DNA of 64,000 nucleotides. Origin: Gardnerella vaginalis 1500E (GTDB taxonomy: Bacteria; Actinomycetota; Actinomycetes; Actinomycetales; Bifidobacteriaceae). The stretch lies in assembly GCF_000263595.1 (NCBI RefSeq), contig NZ_ADES01000012.1, positions 39,968 to 103,967 of the forward strand, written 5' to 3'. The first letter of the stretch is position 1. The number at the start of each line of letters is the position of its first letter. Below the pieces are notes generated by a model. That model did not search any database and was not told where the DNA came from. It worked only from the letters and a program-made list of their open reading frames with translations. The position numbers were made by a program, and so were the translations under genes. This document shows, piece after piece, positions 25,388 to 34,024 of this stretch.

Positions 25388-26110
25388 CTAAATAATTTTT
25401 TCGACGCTTTCAAATAAGCTGTTCAATCTTCTTACAGGGATTCGTATGTGCGGGCCTCTATCATGTGGAGCCTTTTGCCTGAAATCCGCCGCAGGCTGAT
25501 CAATGCACAAATCCATTACTACATCACCAGAGGTAATCGCGTCATAAATGTTCCTTGGAGAGCTTAATATATAGGCCTCAACAAAATGGAATTCCTCATT
25601 CTGGGAATTAGCCGCCCCTCTGGTTTCAGCCAACGCTAATAACACTTGCTTGATTTTACCATTCCCACTTGTAAGATCCCAAGTTGCTAAATATTCATCC
25701 CTATAATACAAATCGACATTTGCTTCACCGTTTCCACGCAAAATGAATTCAAGACTATTTCTTTTATCCCCACGAATGGTAGTGAACAGTTTTCGCTTAG
25801 GAGTACCATCACGTTGAGAAGGCCTCTCATAACTAAATCTATCAAATATTTCATTAGGAGATAACCCACTGGTAGAGGTTTTATGGAATAGCGTTAGTGT
25901 ACTTGCTTTGTTCTTCTTTCGCATGCCTTTAAGTTCGTATGTGCCTAAATCGGCAAGATGTAGATTGTTTTCAGCAACGCCAAATTCACGCTCTAATATT
26001 TGTCCGACAATTCCATCGTCTTTTCTGTACATATCATCCGGTATGCGAATGAATCCCTTATCCCTGATTTCCGCCATCTTTTTAATGACGCTTTCCTTAG
26101 TCCACACCAT
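25388..26110 (-). CDS. MvaI/BcnI-family restriction endonuclease subunit B
   Basis: A 240-residue protein sharing layout but little identity with subunit A: ILEREFGVAENNLHLADLGTYELKGMR contains Asp54, Glu59 and Lys61 of the PD-(D/E)xK site. GGAGG precedes the ATG by 8 bases. It is the first of the two nuclease genes and the pair is translated together. Both keep catalytic residues, as expected if each cuts one strand of an asymmetric site. Alternatively these are two independent monomeric nucleases. Length is typical. Confidence 0.82.
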   Translation of the reverse strand: MVWTKESVIKKMAEIRDKGFIRIPDDMYRKDDGIVGQILEREFGVAENNLHLADLGTYELKGMRKKNKASTLTLFHKTSTSGLSPNEIFDRFSYERPSQRDGTPKRKLFTTIRGDKRNSLEFILRGNGEANVDLYYRDEYLATWDLTSGNGKIKQVLLALAETRGAANSQNEEFHFVEAYILSSPRNIYDAITSGDVVMDLCIDQPAADFRQKAPHDRGPHIRIPVRRLNSLFESVEKII

Positions 26111-26182
26111 AAAAATTCCTCCTGTAAGAGAGATACAGCCTGCTCATTTGAAGGCAGGAGATAAACTCTCAGATCTGTATCT

Positions 26183-27060
26183 TTATTCCGTTTCCTCCAT
26201 CATGTGCCTGAAGTGCTGTCCTTGATTCATCACCTCAAAGATGGAATAGAAAACATCTCTGTACTGCTCACGGTCGATGCTCTCGTCTACGAAGTGAAGA
26301 CCATCGTTAAAGGCATCCGATCTGTTTATGTAAGAGAGCATGACCTGTGCCAGATGATATTTCATATAATCTAGAACTCCTCTGGCAGGATCATCCATGA
26401 TCTGTTTCTTTATCATATCAAGCACTGTGGTACTGAGAACCGTGCTCTCGAAATCACACAGTTGCAGGAAGTAGTATTCAAGGATTCTCCGTATCACATT
26501 CATGAGCGAGATCGGAGCATCCAGCGTTTCACATTCCCACCAAAGGGCTGCATAGGAGTTCTGAACCGGATTGAAGTTTTTCTATCCTTCTCAGAAACCT
26601 TTGTGGCCTCAATGACGCATTTCTCTACGGTCTAAACGTTGTTCTTCTTGTTCACTTTGAAGAAGTACACATACAGATAATGCTTCACCTGATTGTATGT
26701 GATCTCACTGTGGAAGAACACATTATGTGTCAGGATGAATATCTGCTGTATATACTTTCCTTTATATTCGTAGTCTTCCAACCGGACATTGTTTCTGCAA
26801 ACGCCAAGCATCTCGCGCACCAAAGCGATCACGATAAAGAACGCACTGGAGTCCATGCTGGAAACCGGATAATCGATAACCACGATTTTGTCCTTGCCAG
26901 AATCTATCTCAGTTTGGCTGCCGCGTAGCGATGATATAAGTACAGGAACGCGATAAAATTCCGTTCTCCTTCGCTGAGATTTTCAGCAACCTTATCATTT
27001 CCCGGATTACTTCATAAGTGCCTTTAACTCCTTCTTTTTTCGCGGAGCTGTAAGCCGAAA
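26183..27060 (-). pseudogene. AAA_13-type ATPase, C-terminal remnant
   Basis: Pieces in several frames of one protein: GTYEVIRE, then an ABC-like signature NLSEGERNFIAFLYLYH, Walker B VIDYPVSSMDSS, then ILTHNVFFHSEITYNQVKHY, and MNVIRRILEYYFLQLC to the end EVMNQGQHFRHMMEETE. These are the conserved C-terminal blocks of the AAA_13 ATPases related to RloC/PrrC-type anticodon nucleases and other defence ATPases. The Walker A part is missing and at least four frameshifts separate the pieces. It is part of the imported defence island. Confidence 0.8.
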
Positions 27061-27430
27061 AGTGTCTTATTTTCAAGTGCTTTCGAGCCTATTTCACTTC
27101 GACCCGTGTCATCAATGCGACACTCTCCACGTGAGATTTTTAAGCTATTTTCAATAAGCTCATATAAATTCTTTACTTTTCTCCTATTTGCAAGCATTAT
27201 CTATAGTTAGCTTACACCTGTTATTTCTTATCTCGGTTAGGAAATTTTATTTTTATAAAATGTCACAACATTCACGACATAATGAAACAAAATTATTTTT
27301 TCTTCATTATGTGTTGTCTAATCAGTATATTGTACAAACTCAGTTTTAGTTTCTAATCAATGAAATATACTATTCGACATCACGCCATACACAAGTACAA
27401 CTTTATGCTCAAGCTCATCTAACATCGCAA
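27061..27430. other. No gene supported
   Basis: AT-rich sequence between two decayed genes. The right part near 27061-27200 may be more of the broken ATPase, but I cannot align it. No clear repeat or promoter is seen. Confidence 0.4.
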
Positions 27431-28046
27431 TCGAGCCTTCTCTAACAGTGGACGCAGTTCGTCCCGATAAGCGCAGAGACCATTGCATTTACTGTTCTTC
27501 ACCTTACACGCGAAGCAGGAGACGCAGCCCTTGAACGGCTTGTCATAAATGTTGGTGATCTCTGTCTCTGCACTTGCTGCTGCCGCGCCCTCCATGGCCT
27601 TTCAAGTAGTTTTGTTGTATTCTAGCCCTTTCGCGGGCTTCCGTTAATAAGAACTACTTTCAAGAAGCTCCCTCCTAATCCTTCACAAGCATCATCAACA
27701 CTGTTCTTAAAGTTCTGCTTTTCCATCCATTCCTGTTCCTCGTTAGTCTCTGGAATATCGATCCACTCGATTTTGAAAATCACAGGCCGAGTGCCGTCCT
27801 TACAGCAGGGAATCATCATGCGCTCATCATTTGTCCACCCATGCATGATGGAGCCTCCCTGTAGCGACGTATAGACATAGCGACTGATGACATCCAACAC
27901 CTCTCCACAGAACTTGCCGTTCATCAGGTGATAGAAATCATCCTACTCCGGCGTTCTCTTCAAAATAGACTCATCGCCCGTCTTGAAACACAGACAAGTG
28001 CCTGACTTGGGATCAGCCAGATATTTTTTTCCTGCAGCTGTGCATT
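27430..28046 (-). pseudogene. Flavodoxin-fold FMN reductase remnant with an upstream unknown fragment
   Basis: KVVLINGSPRKG at 27665-27622 is the FMN-binding start of NADPH-dependent FMN reductases and iron-sulfur flavoproteins. A stop follows, and the continuation (AAAASAETEITNIYDKPFKG, then CVSCFACKVKNSKCNGLCAY) appears in another frame. It keeps the Cys cluster, then breaks off near 27430. Ahead of it is an unidentified stretch, KYLADPKSGTCLCFKTGDES, stop, then HGWTNDERMMIPCCKDG. The whole is dead. Confidence 0.72.
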
Positions 28047-28065
28047 ACCATCGAAAGATGAATAT

Positions 28066-28107
28066 AAAAAGCTCCTCGCACCCGTCTCTTTCCGGAGAGA
28101 GGAGCTT
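28066..28107 (-). terminator. Rho-independent terminator after the SPFH gene
   Basis: Read on the minus strand, AAGCTCCTC (28107-28099) pairs with GAGGAGCTT (28077-28069), followed by TTTTAT. It lies 14 bases after the SPFH stop. Confidence 0.8.
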
Positions 28108-28120
28108 CTTCCATCACTTA

Positions 28121-29239
28121 TTAAAGTCCCATTATTTCTTTTTTCTTAACGTTAAATTCGTCCTGTGTAAGAATACCAGCATCAAGGAGTTCTTTTAACT
28201 TCTTGAGATTCGCTATCTGATCATCAAATGAAGACCCAGCAGCAGGTTTTTGTTCAGCTGTATTTGTAAGCCCCTGAACCATATTCATGCCAAATACCAT
28301 GCCACCCATATTCCCAAGTCCATTATCCTGTATTCCTTGAGCAATTTTTTGCTGTGCAGCGACATTAGATGCTCTCTGTGACACATCATCATAGGCCTTT
28401 AGATTCATCTTGTTAGAGGAATACTGTTTTACAAGTTCTCTCGAATCCTCAGTAAATTCAATGTTTTCAATGGCTACTTGAACAATCTTGAAGCCGAATC
28501 TATCCTCCCATGTTCCTGCATTATAAGCATCGTTTGCAACTATCTGTGCAATCGCTGTCGACTGAGAAGGAAGTTGGGAAATACGGTATTTATTTGAAAG
28601 CGAGTTCAGCGCAACCGTGAACGACTGCAAAAACTCGGCAAGAATTTGAGAGCGTACCTTCTTATCATCAAAAGTATAGAATGTGACATTAGCAGGTACA
28701 TAGTTTCTAATAAATTTAACCGGGTCGATGATTTTAATTGTAAATGAGCCACATGCAAAAATCTCCAAGTCCGTCCCGTAAAAAATATCGTTATAAACCT
28801 GAGCACCCTTTGTGCCGAATTTTATATCTCTTATCTCTCGCAGATTGACAAATGCTATCTGTTTATAGTCGGCGGAAATGCCGCCATATCCTACTCGGTT
28901 TTTGATTTGTCCAAATATTGCTTTCTTTATCCCGTCTCCATTAAAAACGCTCTCTTGACCGTTCTGATATTCATATCCACCGGCTTTTGTTATGATTTCT
29001 TCAATGCCTGACTGACTAAAGATAAAAGCAGCTGTATTCTCTGGTACATATATTTTTGAACCATTAGAAATAATTCCGTCTGATCCATAGAAATTTGTGC
29101 CTCTTCCGTTGTTCGAAGATTTTAACACGCCGGGAGAAACAACAACATGTTCATCAAACGCACCAGCCGTAATAATATCTTTCCATTGGTCTGCGAATGT
29201 TCCACCTATCGCACCTGTAAACGCTCTGACAATTCCCAT
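28121..29239 (-). CDS. SPFH-domain protein with C-terminal SHOCT domain
   Basis: About 372 residues from the ATG at 29239 (GGAGG 8 bases before it; upstream start codons lack a site). Residues 1-270 are the SPFH/prohibitin-like fold of the bacterial YdjI or 'virion core' group (YVPENTAAFIFSQSGI, then EDRFGFKIVQVAIENIEF). Gln/Ala-rich helix and glycine-rich part follow, and IANLKKLKELLDAGILTQDEF closes with a SHOCT domain. These proteins organise membranes or form large assemblies. It forms an operon with the gene just upstream (21 bases). It is intact while surrounding genes have decayed. Confidence 0.85.
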   Translation of the reverse strand: MGIVRAFTGAIGGTFADQWKDIITAGAFDEHVVVSPGVLKSSNNGRGTNFYGSDGIISNGSKIYVPENTAAFIFSQSGIEEIITKAGGYEYQNGQESVFNGDGIKKAIFGQIKNRVGYGGISADYKQIAFVNLREIRDIKFGTKGAQVYNDIFYGTDLEIFACGSFTIKIIDPVKFIRNYVPANVTFYTFDDKKVRSQILAEFLQSFTVALNSLSNKYRISQLPSQSTAIAQIVANDAYNAGTWEDRFGFKIVQVAIENIEFTEDSRELVKQYSSNKMNLKAYDDVSQRASNVAAQQKIAQGIQDNGLGNMGGMVFGMNMVQGLTNTAEQKPAAGSSFDDQIANLKKLKELLDAGILTQDEFNVKKKEIMGL

Positions 29240-29260
29240 GTAAATGTCCTCCAATCCTGC

Positions 29261-29899
29261 TTATAGTGCCTGCTCTGTATCACAGTATTTGCATTTAACT
29301 ACCTGTCCTCTATTTCCAATGAGTGAAGCAGAACAGGAAACACATTTTTTGCCCACCCTCTCGACACCTTGAGAAGTTGAAGCACTTTTCTTTTTCCCTG
29401 GCTTAAATCCAAAGGCTCCAAAAAGTTCAGCAGCAGCATCTTTAAACTGATCACCCGCTTCTTTAAATGCCCCGATAAAAGTATCCTCATCATCATCCTC
29501 CTCATCATCATCTTCATCAGAGGAAAAATCTTGATCAACGGTGCCGCCACCGACCAATTTGTTTATGGCATCAATCCATTGATTAATCTTCTTTTTATTA
29601 CCTAACTGAAAATTAAAAGATTCTACTTCACCGTTGACAAAATACACCTCAAGCGATGGAGTCCCATTTGATAGTTTACCCATGATAGCCTGAGGTTTAC
29701 CGTTGTATTTCTTGATTTGGCTCAAGGGGTACTGAAAGATGTTTTTTACATTTCCGAAAGTTCCCTTGTTCATGCAAACGATATTCAGATTTGTAAGCAT
29801 CAGCTCATCTGTATATATTGCCCATACTCCACCATGTGCCACGCTAACTTCTTTAAGTATAATTGCTTCATTTGGCATGAGCCTATACTGTTTTGTCAT
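29261..29899 (-). CDS. PH-like domain protein with acidic linker and zinc ribbon
   Basis: A 212-residue protein. Residues 1-115 look like a bacterial PH/GRAM-type beta domain ending in a helix (KKINQWIDAINKLV). An acidic stretch near residues 125-140 (SSDEDDDEEDDDEDTF), an Ala/Phe-rich helix, and a C-terminal zinc ribbon (CVSCSASL then CKYCDTEQ) follow. PH-like domains bind lipids or membrane partners; zinc ribbon domains often accompany SPFH proteins. It is co-transcribed with the SPFH gene. Function is unknown; the family calls are by fold pattern. Confidence 0.7.
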   Translation of the reverse strand: MTKQYRLMPNEAIILKEVSVAHGGVWAIYTDELMLTNLNIVCMNKGTFGNVKNIFQYPLSQIKKYNGKPQAIMGKLSNGTPSLEVYFVNGEVESFNFQLGNKKKINQWIDAINKLVGGGTVDQDFSSDEDDDEEDDDEDTFIGAFKEAGDQFKDAAAELFGAFGFKPGKKKSASTSQGVERVGKKCVSCSASLIGNRGQVVKCKYCDTEQAL

Positions 29900-29929
29900 T
29901 TCATCCTCCCGACCTTATGATATCTCTTC

Positions 29930-30224
29930 CTATCTTTTACCGATGTTAAATGCACTCTTTAAATCATCAGAAAAAGCACCAATCCTATCTATAATGGGTA
30001 CCGCATTCTCGTTGTTTGAGTAAAACATAATCAAAGACAAAAACACATTCCATGACATTTTTTCTTCTCTTCGTTTCAATTGAACTGTAGGTTTATCTGC
30101 TAATCCCCACTGCACCACATAAGTCGTCCTACGTAAAACCAATCCTTGCCCTTAATGGCGGAAAACTCTTCCGTCAAAATATCAATCAACTGTTCTTTTT
30201 TGCATCGAATATAGCCTCTTTCAT
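29930..30224 (-). pseudogene. Small hypothetical protein, frameshifted
   Basis: AAAGGAAATT precedes ATG 30224 (MKEAIFDAKK). The frame changes near 30195, giving EQLIDILTEEFSAIKGKDWF, and again near 30130, giving VVQWGLADKPTVQLKRREEK and the tail to FNIGKR. The product is unknown. It lies just before the PH-like gene and may once have been part of that operon. Confidence 0.55.
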
Positions 30225-30382
30225 ATTAAATTTCCTTTAAGTTCATAAGCCAAAAATCACTGTTTACAATACTTCTAATATTTTACATTTTGTGCCGTTA
30301 TTTGTCAGCATAAATGATAGCGTCGTCCTCAATGAATTATTCTAACTTCAGATTTTGGTACAGAACCTGCTGCAAATTGTCC

Positions 30383-31010
30383 TCAAGATACCAATGCACA
30401 TTCTCCCTCGTTGTTGATCCATATGATATCGCGCTGTGGATCAGAAGGACTATATTTGTGAGGATATCTCTTTTTTGTCGAGTTTAGTCCGGTTCCAATT
30501 GCATGAAAAGTGTCAGCAATTCTTTGACTAGTACGATTCTTGCGTGCTTTAGAAATCCATGTTCGATTTAGCTGTGGATCATCTATGCAGTTTCTTACGA
30601 TAACTGCTTCGGCAACTTTCCCAAGTAATCGCATAGCTTCTATCTTTGAATTACTTTGTAGTATTTCTGCAAAGACTACACGATTGTTATCAAAACGAAT
30701 AGATCCTGTTTCTTCAACCAGAATCGAGAGAAGCTTTCCCGCTGGATTAAGTCAAAGCGTCGTTCTTTTGTTCGGGATATATAGTTGATCACCTATATGA
30801 GCATCCCCGTTCCCATAGGAGCATTTTCGCAGCTATCATCGATTTCGATCTCATCTGCGCTAAGAAAAAATCTCTGTTACACCGCAGGCAACGTATTGGG
30901 ATATCTTTTTTATTTGAAGTCCATAGTCTTCAAAACCATGGGACGACATATTCATCTTCCTCCACCTGAAGCTTTCTCACGTGTATTTACACACGTTTTG
31001 GGAGTAATAA
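30383..31010 (-). pseudogene. Zinc-finger hypothetical protein, broken
   Basis: A decayed protein begins with a CLRCNRDFF motif near 30880, continues DEIEIDDSCENAPMGTGMLI, stop, then YIPNKRTTL, stop, LNPAGKLLSILVEETGSIRF and MRLLGKVAEAVIVRNCIDDP to the end at 30383. At least three stops or shifts occur. I do not recognise the family. Bases 31034-31090 also hold three copies of an AAACGACAT unit. Confidence 0.5.
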
Positions 31011-31103
31011 TCGAAATCTATCCAGCCAACCAGCAAAAGCGACATACTATCCAAAAAACGACATACCTTTCTCAAAAAACGACATGCTTTTTTGACCGAC
31101 ATA

Positions 31104-31552
31104 TCAGGCGGCTGTCCTTCGTAGCAAATACAGTGTCTTGATTTCTAACTCCGCTTCTTTTTCTTCCGTCACATTACCAGGGTTAGGATCATTACCATTC
31201 CTTACCTTGTAACGATCAGTATCAATAGCAAGGTTAGTAAATTTGTTTTCAAGATAACTTATTTCCGTTGCCCCCAAGAATTGTCACTCGTCGTAAACAT
31301 AACCGCTTCACTAAAGTAAAAATCGTCTTTTAGGTGTTCATTAACTCTAAAAAGAACACCTTCACCATTTTTTCTGTTACTAGCCTGCCCGATGTATACT
31401 TCATCCTCGTCATTATCATTCTTGCCGAACAAAAAATAAACGCCGCACTGCTTGAGTTGCAGTCTTTTCTTACATTTATCTAGATAGGTTCTAGGAACTT
31501 TATAAGCTAAACCACTCCAACTAGGAAGCGTGCATTTAATACGCCCTGTCAC
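31104..31552 (-). pseudogene. GIY-YIG nuclease family protein, truncated and frameshifted
   Basis: GRIKCTLPSWSGLAYKVPRT, then CGVYFLFG and EVYIGQASNRKNGEG, which carry the GVYF and YIG halves of the GIY-YIG site. The frame shifts by one base after DNSWG near 31267; ATEISYLENKFTNLAIDTDR and GNDPNPGNVTEEKEAELE continue in the other frame to TGA at 31104. The natural N- and C-terminal ends are both missing. Family members of this type are often found near restriction systems and transposons. Confidence 0.82.
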
Positions 31553-31575
31553 GTCCCACCTTAAAAATGGGCATG

Positions 31576-31607
31576 AAAAAAGACATCTACTTTTTCGTAA
31601 ATGTCTT
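31576..31607 (-). terminator. Terminator overlapping the stop of the membrane gene
   Basis: On the minus strand AAGACAT.TAC pairs with GTA.ATGTCTT around GAAAAA, followed by TTTTTC. Confidence 0.75.
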
Positions 31608-32184
31608 AGTAATATATTTTATTCAGTTCGACAAGCTGGGATTTATGATCCTTGTTCTTAAAAATTCTTACCTCTTTTTGTAAGATAAATACAAAAATAA
31701 GTTCTGTGACTGCTACTATTCCCGCCACAACAACCCCACTAAATAAATTACCTATAACAAGTGCCAATATGGGAATTATAATAGCAAATAACTTATAGGA
31801 TTTTGACTTATATAACCATGAATATGGTAATAAATGGGCGCCAAAAACCATCGCATAGACCATAACCATTTTGCTTGGTAGTGCATTAAAAACCCACATT
31901 ACAATTAACAAATATAAAATCTGATTCATTGTGAATAAAAATCCTAAATGGCTTAGCTCATTTTCTTTTGAAAATATATCTACACCCATTTTCTTTCCTA
32001 TCATCCATGACAATGGGAGTAAAGGTGTTGAGCAGCAAAAAGCCAAAATATTTTTGAACTCAATGCTAATATTTAGTGTATAAACGAAGAAAATCATTGT
32101 CCAAATTAAAACTGAAACAATAATAAATGGCAGCCCCTTTTTTTGTTTGATAATAATATCATTTCTTAATTCTTCTAAATTCAT
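31606..32184 (-). CDS. Integral membrane protein of unknown function
   Basis: About 192 residues with six predicted membrane helices (for example LPFIIVSVLIWTMIFFVYTL near residue 20 and LFAIIIPILALVIGNLF near residue 132). It resembles small membrane proteins of Firmicutes sometimes annotated as DUF7010, but I am not certain. The ATG at 32184 is preferred, with GAGGTG ahead. It has its own terminator and is bordered upstream by a direct repeat also found at 35530, so it looks like an acquired single-gene unit. Confidence 0.65.
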   Translation of the reverse strand: MNLEELRNDIIIKQKKGLPFIIVSVLIWTMIFFVYTLNISIEFKNILAFCCSTPLLPLSWMIGKKMGVDIFSKENELSHLGFLFTMNQILYLLIVMWVFNALPSKMVMVYAMVFGAHLLPYSWLYKSKSYKLFAIIIPILALVIGNLFSGVVVAGIVAVTELIFVFILQKEVRIFKNKDHKSQLVELNKIYY

Positions 32185-32220
32185 AATCACCTCAACAAAT
32201 TCAAATTTATGTTTTACATT

Positions 32221-32400
32221 AACCTTATTATGCCAAGAATACTCAAGTCTTTAAATTAGAACTTATCAAACTCTGCTTGGATTGCGAGAACTCCGAGTAT
32301 ATCTACACTTTTTTGAGTGCACACTATGAATAGTGGGTGCAACTTTTAACGATAGAAAAAGGTAATCGCAAAAAGGTTTAAGGCCTGCTTGATAGCGCTT
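32221..32400 (+). repeat. Extended A-type half-repeat, copy at 32.3 kb
   Basis: It starts with a 55-base stretch (TATGCCAAGAATACTCAAGT onward) repeated at 35530, then the A core with GCGAGAACTCCGAGTATATC, GTGCACACTATGAATAG and CTTTTAACGATAG. The stem's second arm is decayed (GGTAATCGCAAAAAGGTTTA). Confidence 0.75.
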
Positions 32401-32404
32401 TACG

Positions 32405-32548
32405 TTACAATTCTTCCAGTTGTCTAGCTTGATCTCTTCTAACGTAAATAACCGCGAGTATTTGAACTTCTTTTCTATTCTCATCAACCAAAAAGTAAAT
32501 GTAATAGTTTTTTACGCGTATTTTCCTAAACCCAAGCTTACCCCACGG
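32405..32548 (-). pseudogene. RelE toxin, C-terminal half only
   Basis: Reads PWGKLGFRKIRVKNYYIYFL, then VDENRKEVQILAVIYVRRDQ to the stop at 32405. This is the second half of a RelE/ParE-type toxin; about 45 N-terminal residues are absent. It follows the relB remnant at the natural distance. The same truncation point is seen at 45177-45320. Confidence 0.8.
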
Positions 32549-32555
32549 TTGCTCA

Positions 32556-32808
32556 TCAGTGTTCAAGCTCCTCAAAAACATCATCTATCGGATAACTATC
32601 ACCTTGAACCGCCTGATCATAGCCTTTAGCCATCAAAGCATTAAACGTTTTCTCATCCATATCATCTTGTACTGGAAGCGACTTTGGAATAGTAAGCAAA
32701 AACGGAATACCATTATTAAGAATGATTTGACGGTAAAACATGTCAATAGCAGTAGCCCTAGGAACTACAATCGTTTCCAAAATCTGCTCAGTCTTCTGCT
32801 TAATATTT
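32556..32808 (-). pseudogene. RelB/DinJ antitoxin, 5'-truncated
   Basis: Matches the intact RelB at 45328 from ILETI.VPRATAIDMFYRQI to the end FEELEH, but the first 20 or so codons are missing. The break falls at the stop of the XRE gene (32810), so relB has been joined directly behind it. An internal Met could start a 74-residue product without the N-terminal DNA-binding strand. Confidence 0.8.
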
Positions 32809-32809
32809 A

Positions 32810-33454
32810 CTACTTATTACGAAGCAAACCAACTTTCATAAATTCTTTATCTCCAATACGGAACTTTTTACTATTAAACGCCACTCCCATAATTCTGCTA
32901 ATAATATACTCATCGTTTATAAGCACGAAATACTGCTTATCTTTTTTATCCACCAAATAATACTGATCAACCCCAAGAGTGGAGACAGCTTTACTGAAAT
33001 CATATATGCCAAACAATGGCAATCCTCCAAGGAGAGTAGAAAACCATCCAACAAAATTATCCACTATCTTCTCAGATGAACTGTTATAAGTTTTAACAAC
33101 AGTTAGCATATTGATTTCTGAGTCAGGATATTCATCTAGAACAACCTGCTCTTTAATTTTCGACTTCTTAAAACTGCTCAACCTACCGTCTAAACCATAT
33201 TTATTGAGATTAATAGGCTTCTTAGTAATAGAAAAATCAACGCTATTGTTCTCATCTAAAAGATAATCAACACTCACGCTTAAAGCAGATGCAATAAATT
33301 TCAGATTCTCGATATCCGGCAAACCCCGATTCGTTTCCCATTTTGCTACAGCAGCACGAGATACCATCAATAATTCCGAAAGCTCCTCCTGCGTCAACCC
33401 GGCTTCCAGACGAGCCTTTCTAATTTTTTCTCCCAAAGATATAACACTACTCAT
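32810..33454 (-). CDS. XRE-family transcriptional regulator
   Basis: A 214-residue protein. Residues 7-62 form an HTH_3 domain (IRKARLEAGLTQEELSELLM, then AVAKWETNRGLPDIENL). The remaining 150 residues are a sensor-like region with SIT, YLVDKKDKQYFVLINDEYII and FNSKKFRIGDKEF that I cannot classify. GGAG lies 8 bases before the ATG. An inverted repeat with GGGAAC and GTTCCCC lies 190 bases upstream and may be its operator, since the same motif precedes the fic gene. Confidence 0.82.
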   Translation of the reverse strand: MSSVISLGEKIRKARLEAGLTQEELSELLMVSRAAVAKWETNRGLPDIENLKFIASALSVSVDYLLDENNSVDFSITKKPINLNKYGLDGRLSSFKKSKIKEQVVLDEYPDSEINMLTVVKTYNSSSEKIVDNFVGWFSTLLGGLPLFGIYDFSKAVSTLGVDQYYLVDKKDKQYFVLINDEYIISRIMGVAFNSKKFRIGDKEFMKVGLLRNK

Positions 33455-33640
33455 GACAAAACTCCTTTCAAATCACTTATTACACATCATGAAATTACTT
33501 GACGGAAACCAAATTAGTATTGAAACATTTGATTTAGATACCGCCTAATTACAAACTAACAAATAATTTACAACGGAAAAAGAAACAAGGTGAAACACTA
33601 TAGTTACCAACCGTAACAGCATAAGAATGCAAATAATGTA

Positions 33641-33678
33641 GGGAACTTTTCTACGATTATTGCGACGGTTTGTTCCCC
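33641..33678. promoter_or_regulatory. GGGAAC...GTTCCCC inverted motif, copy 1
   Basis: GGGAAC and GTTCCCC are separated by 25 bases. Other copies are at 40781-40819, 40836-40873 and 46576-46612. The flanks (ATGTA before, AAAAC or AAAAT after) are also shared. Confidence 0.6.
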
Positions 33679-33709
33679 AAAACATACACAATCGAATTAA
33701 TATCACTCG

Positions 33710-33890
33710 AGTGAAAACAGCCAAAACACGCTCAAAAACCGCACCAAGCCAGCCTACAGTCACCAATAATTAAACCTTTTAACGATATACCCTGTAAACC
33801 CCTGCTACACAAGGGCAAAAATGCACTCGGCTACTCAAAAGCCTTTGACATCAAGCAAACGCTCTCCACGTAGCTTGAGTGGTCATTATT
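33710..33890 (+). repeat. B-type half-repeat at 33.7 kb
   Basis: Contains CGCTCAAAAACCGCACCAAG, TTAAACCTTTTAACGATA, CCCCTGCTACACAAGGGCAA and AAGCCTTTGACATCAAGC. It borders the M20 peptidase unit on the left, and an A half follows at 35580. Confidence 0.75.
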
Positions 33891-33901
33891 CCGAAGCAAA
33901 T

Positions 33902-33930
33902 AAAAAAAACAGCCCATAAAAGAGCTGTTT
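33902..33930. terminator. Short hairpin after the M20 gene
   Basis: AAACAGC and GCTGTTT form a 7-base stem. On the minus strand it is followed by TTTTTTATT, so it may end the M20 transcript. Confidence 0.55.
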
Positions 33931-33943
33931 GAGTCATGCACTG

Positions 33944-33998
33944 ACCTCCAAAAGTTGAACCAAGAAATCCAACTTTTGAAGGTAAGTGCAAAGTGGTC
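33944..33998. repeat. Inverted ends resembling an IS3/IS150-type element
   Basis: GCACTGACCTCCAAAAGTTG and CCAACTTTTGAAGGTAAGTGC face each other with about 14 bases between. IS150-group ends often contain TGACC.CCAAAAGTTG. No transposase is present, so this may be what remains of two juxtaposed ends. Confidence 0.45.
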
Positions 33999-34024
33999 AA
34001 ATCTTAAGGCCTTTTTAATGCAAA

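Noticed and set aside
27622..27924. 100-codon frame as a real small protein
   Set aside because: Its end is the FMN-reductase start (KVVLINGSPRKG) and its front belongs to another broken protein; the frame is accidental.
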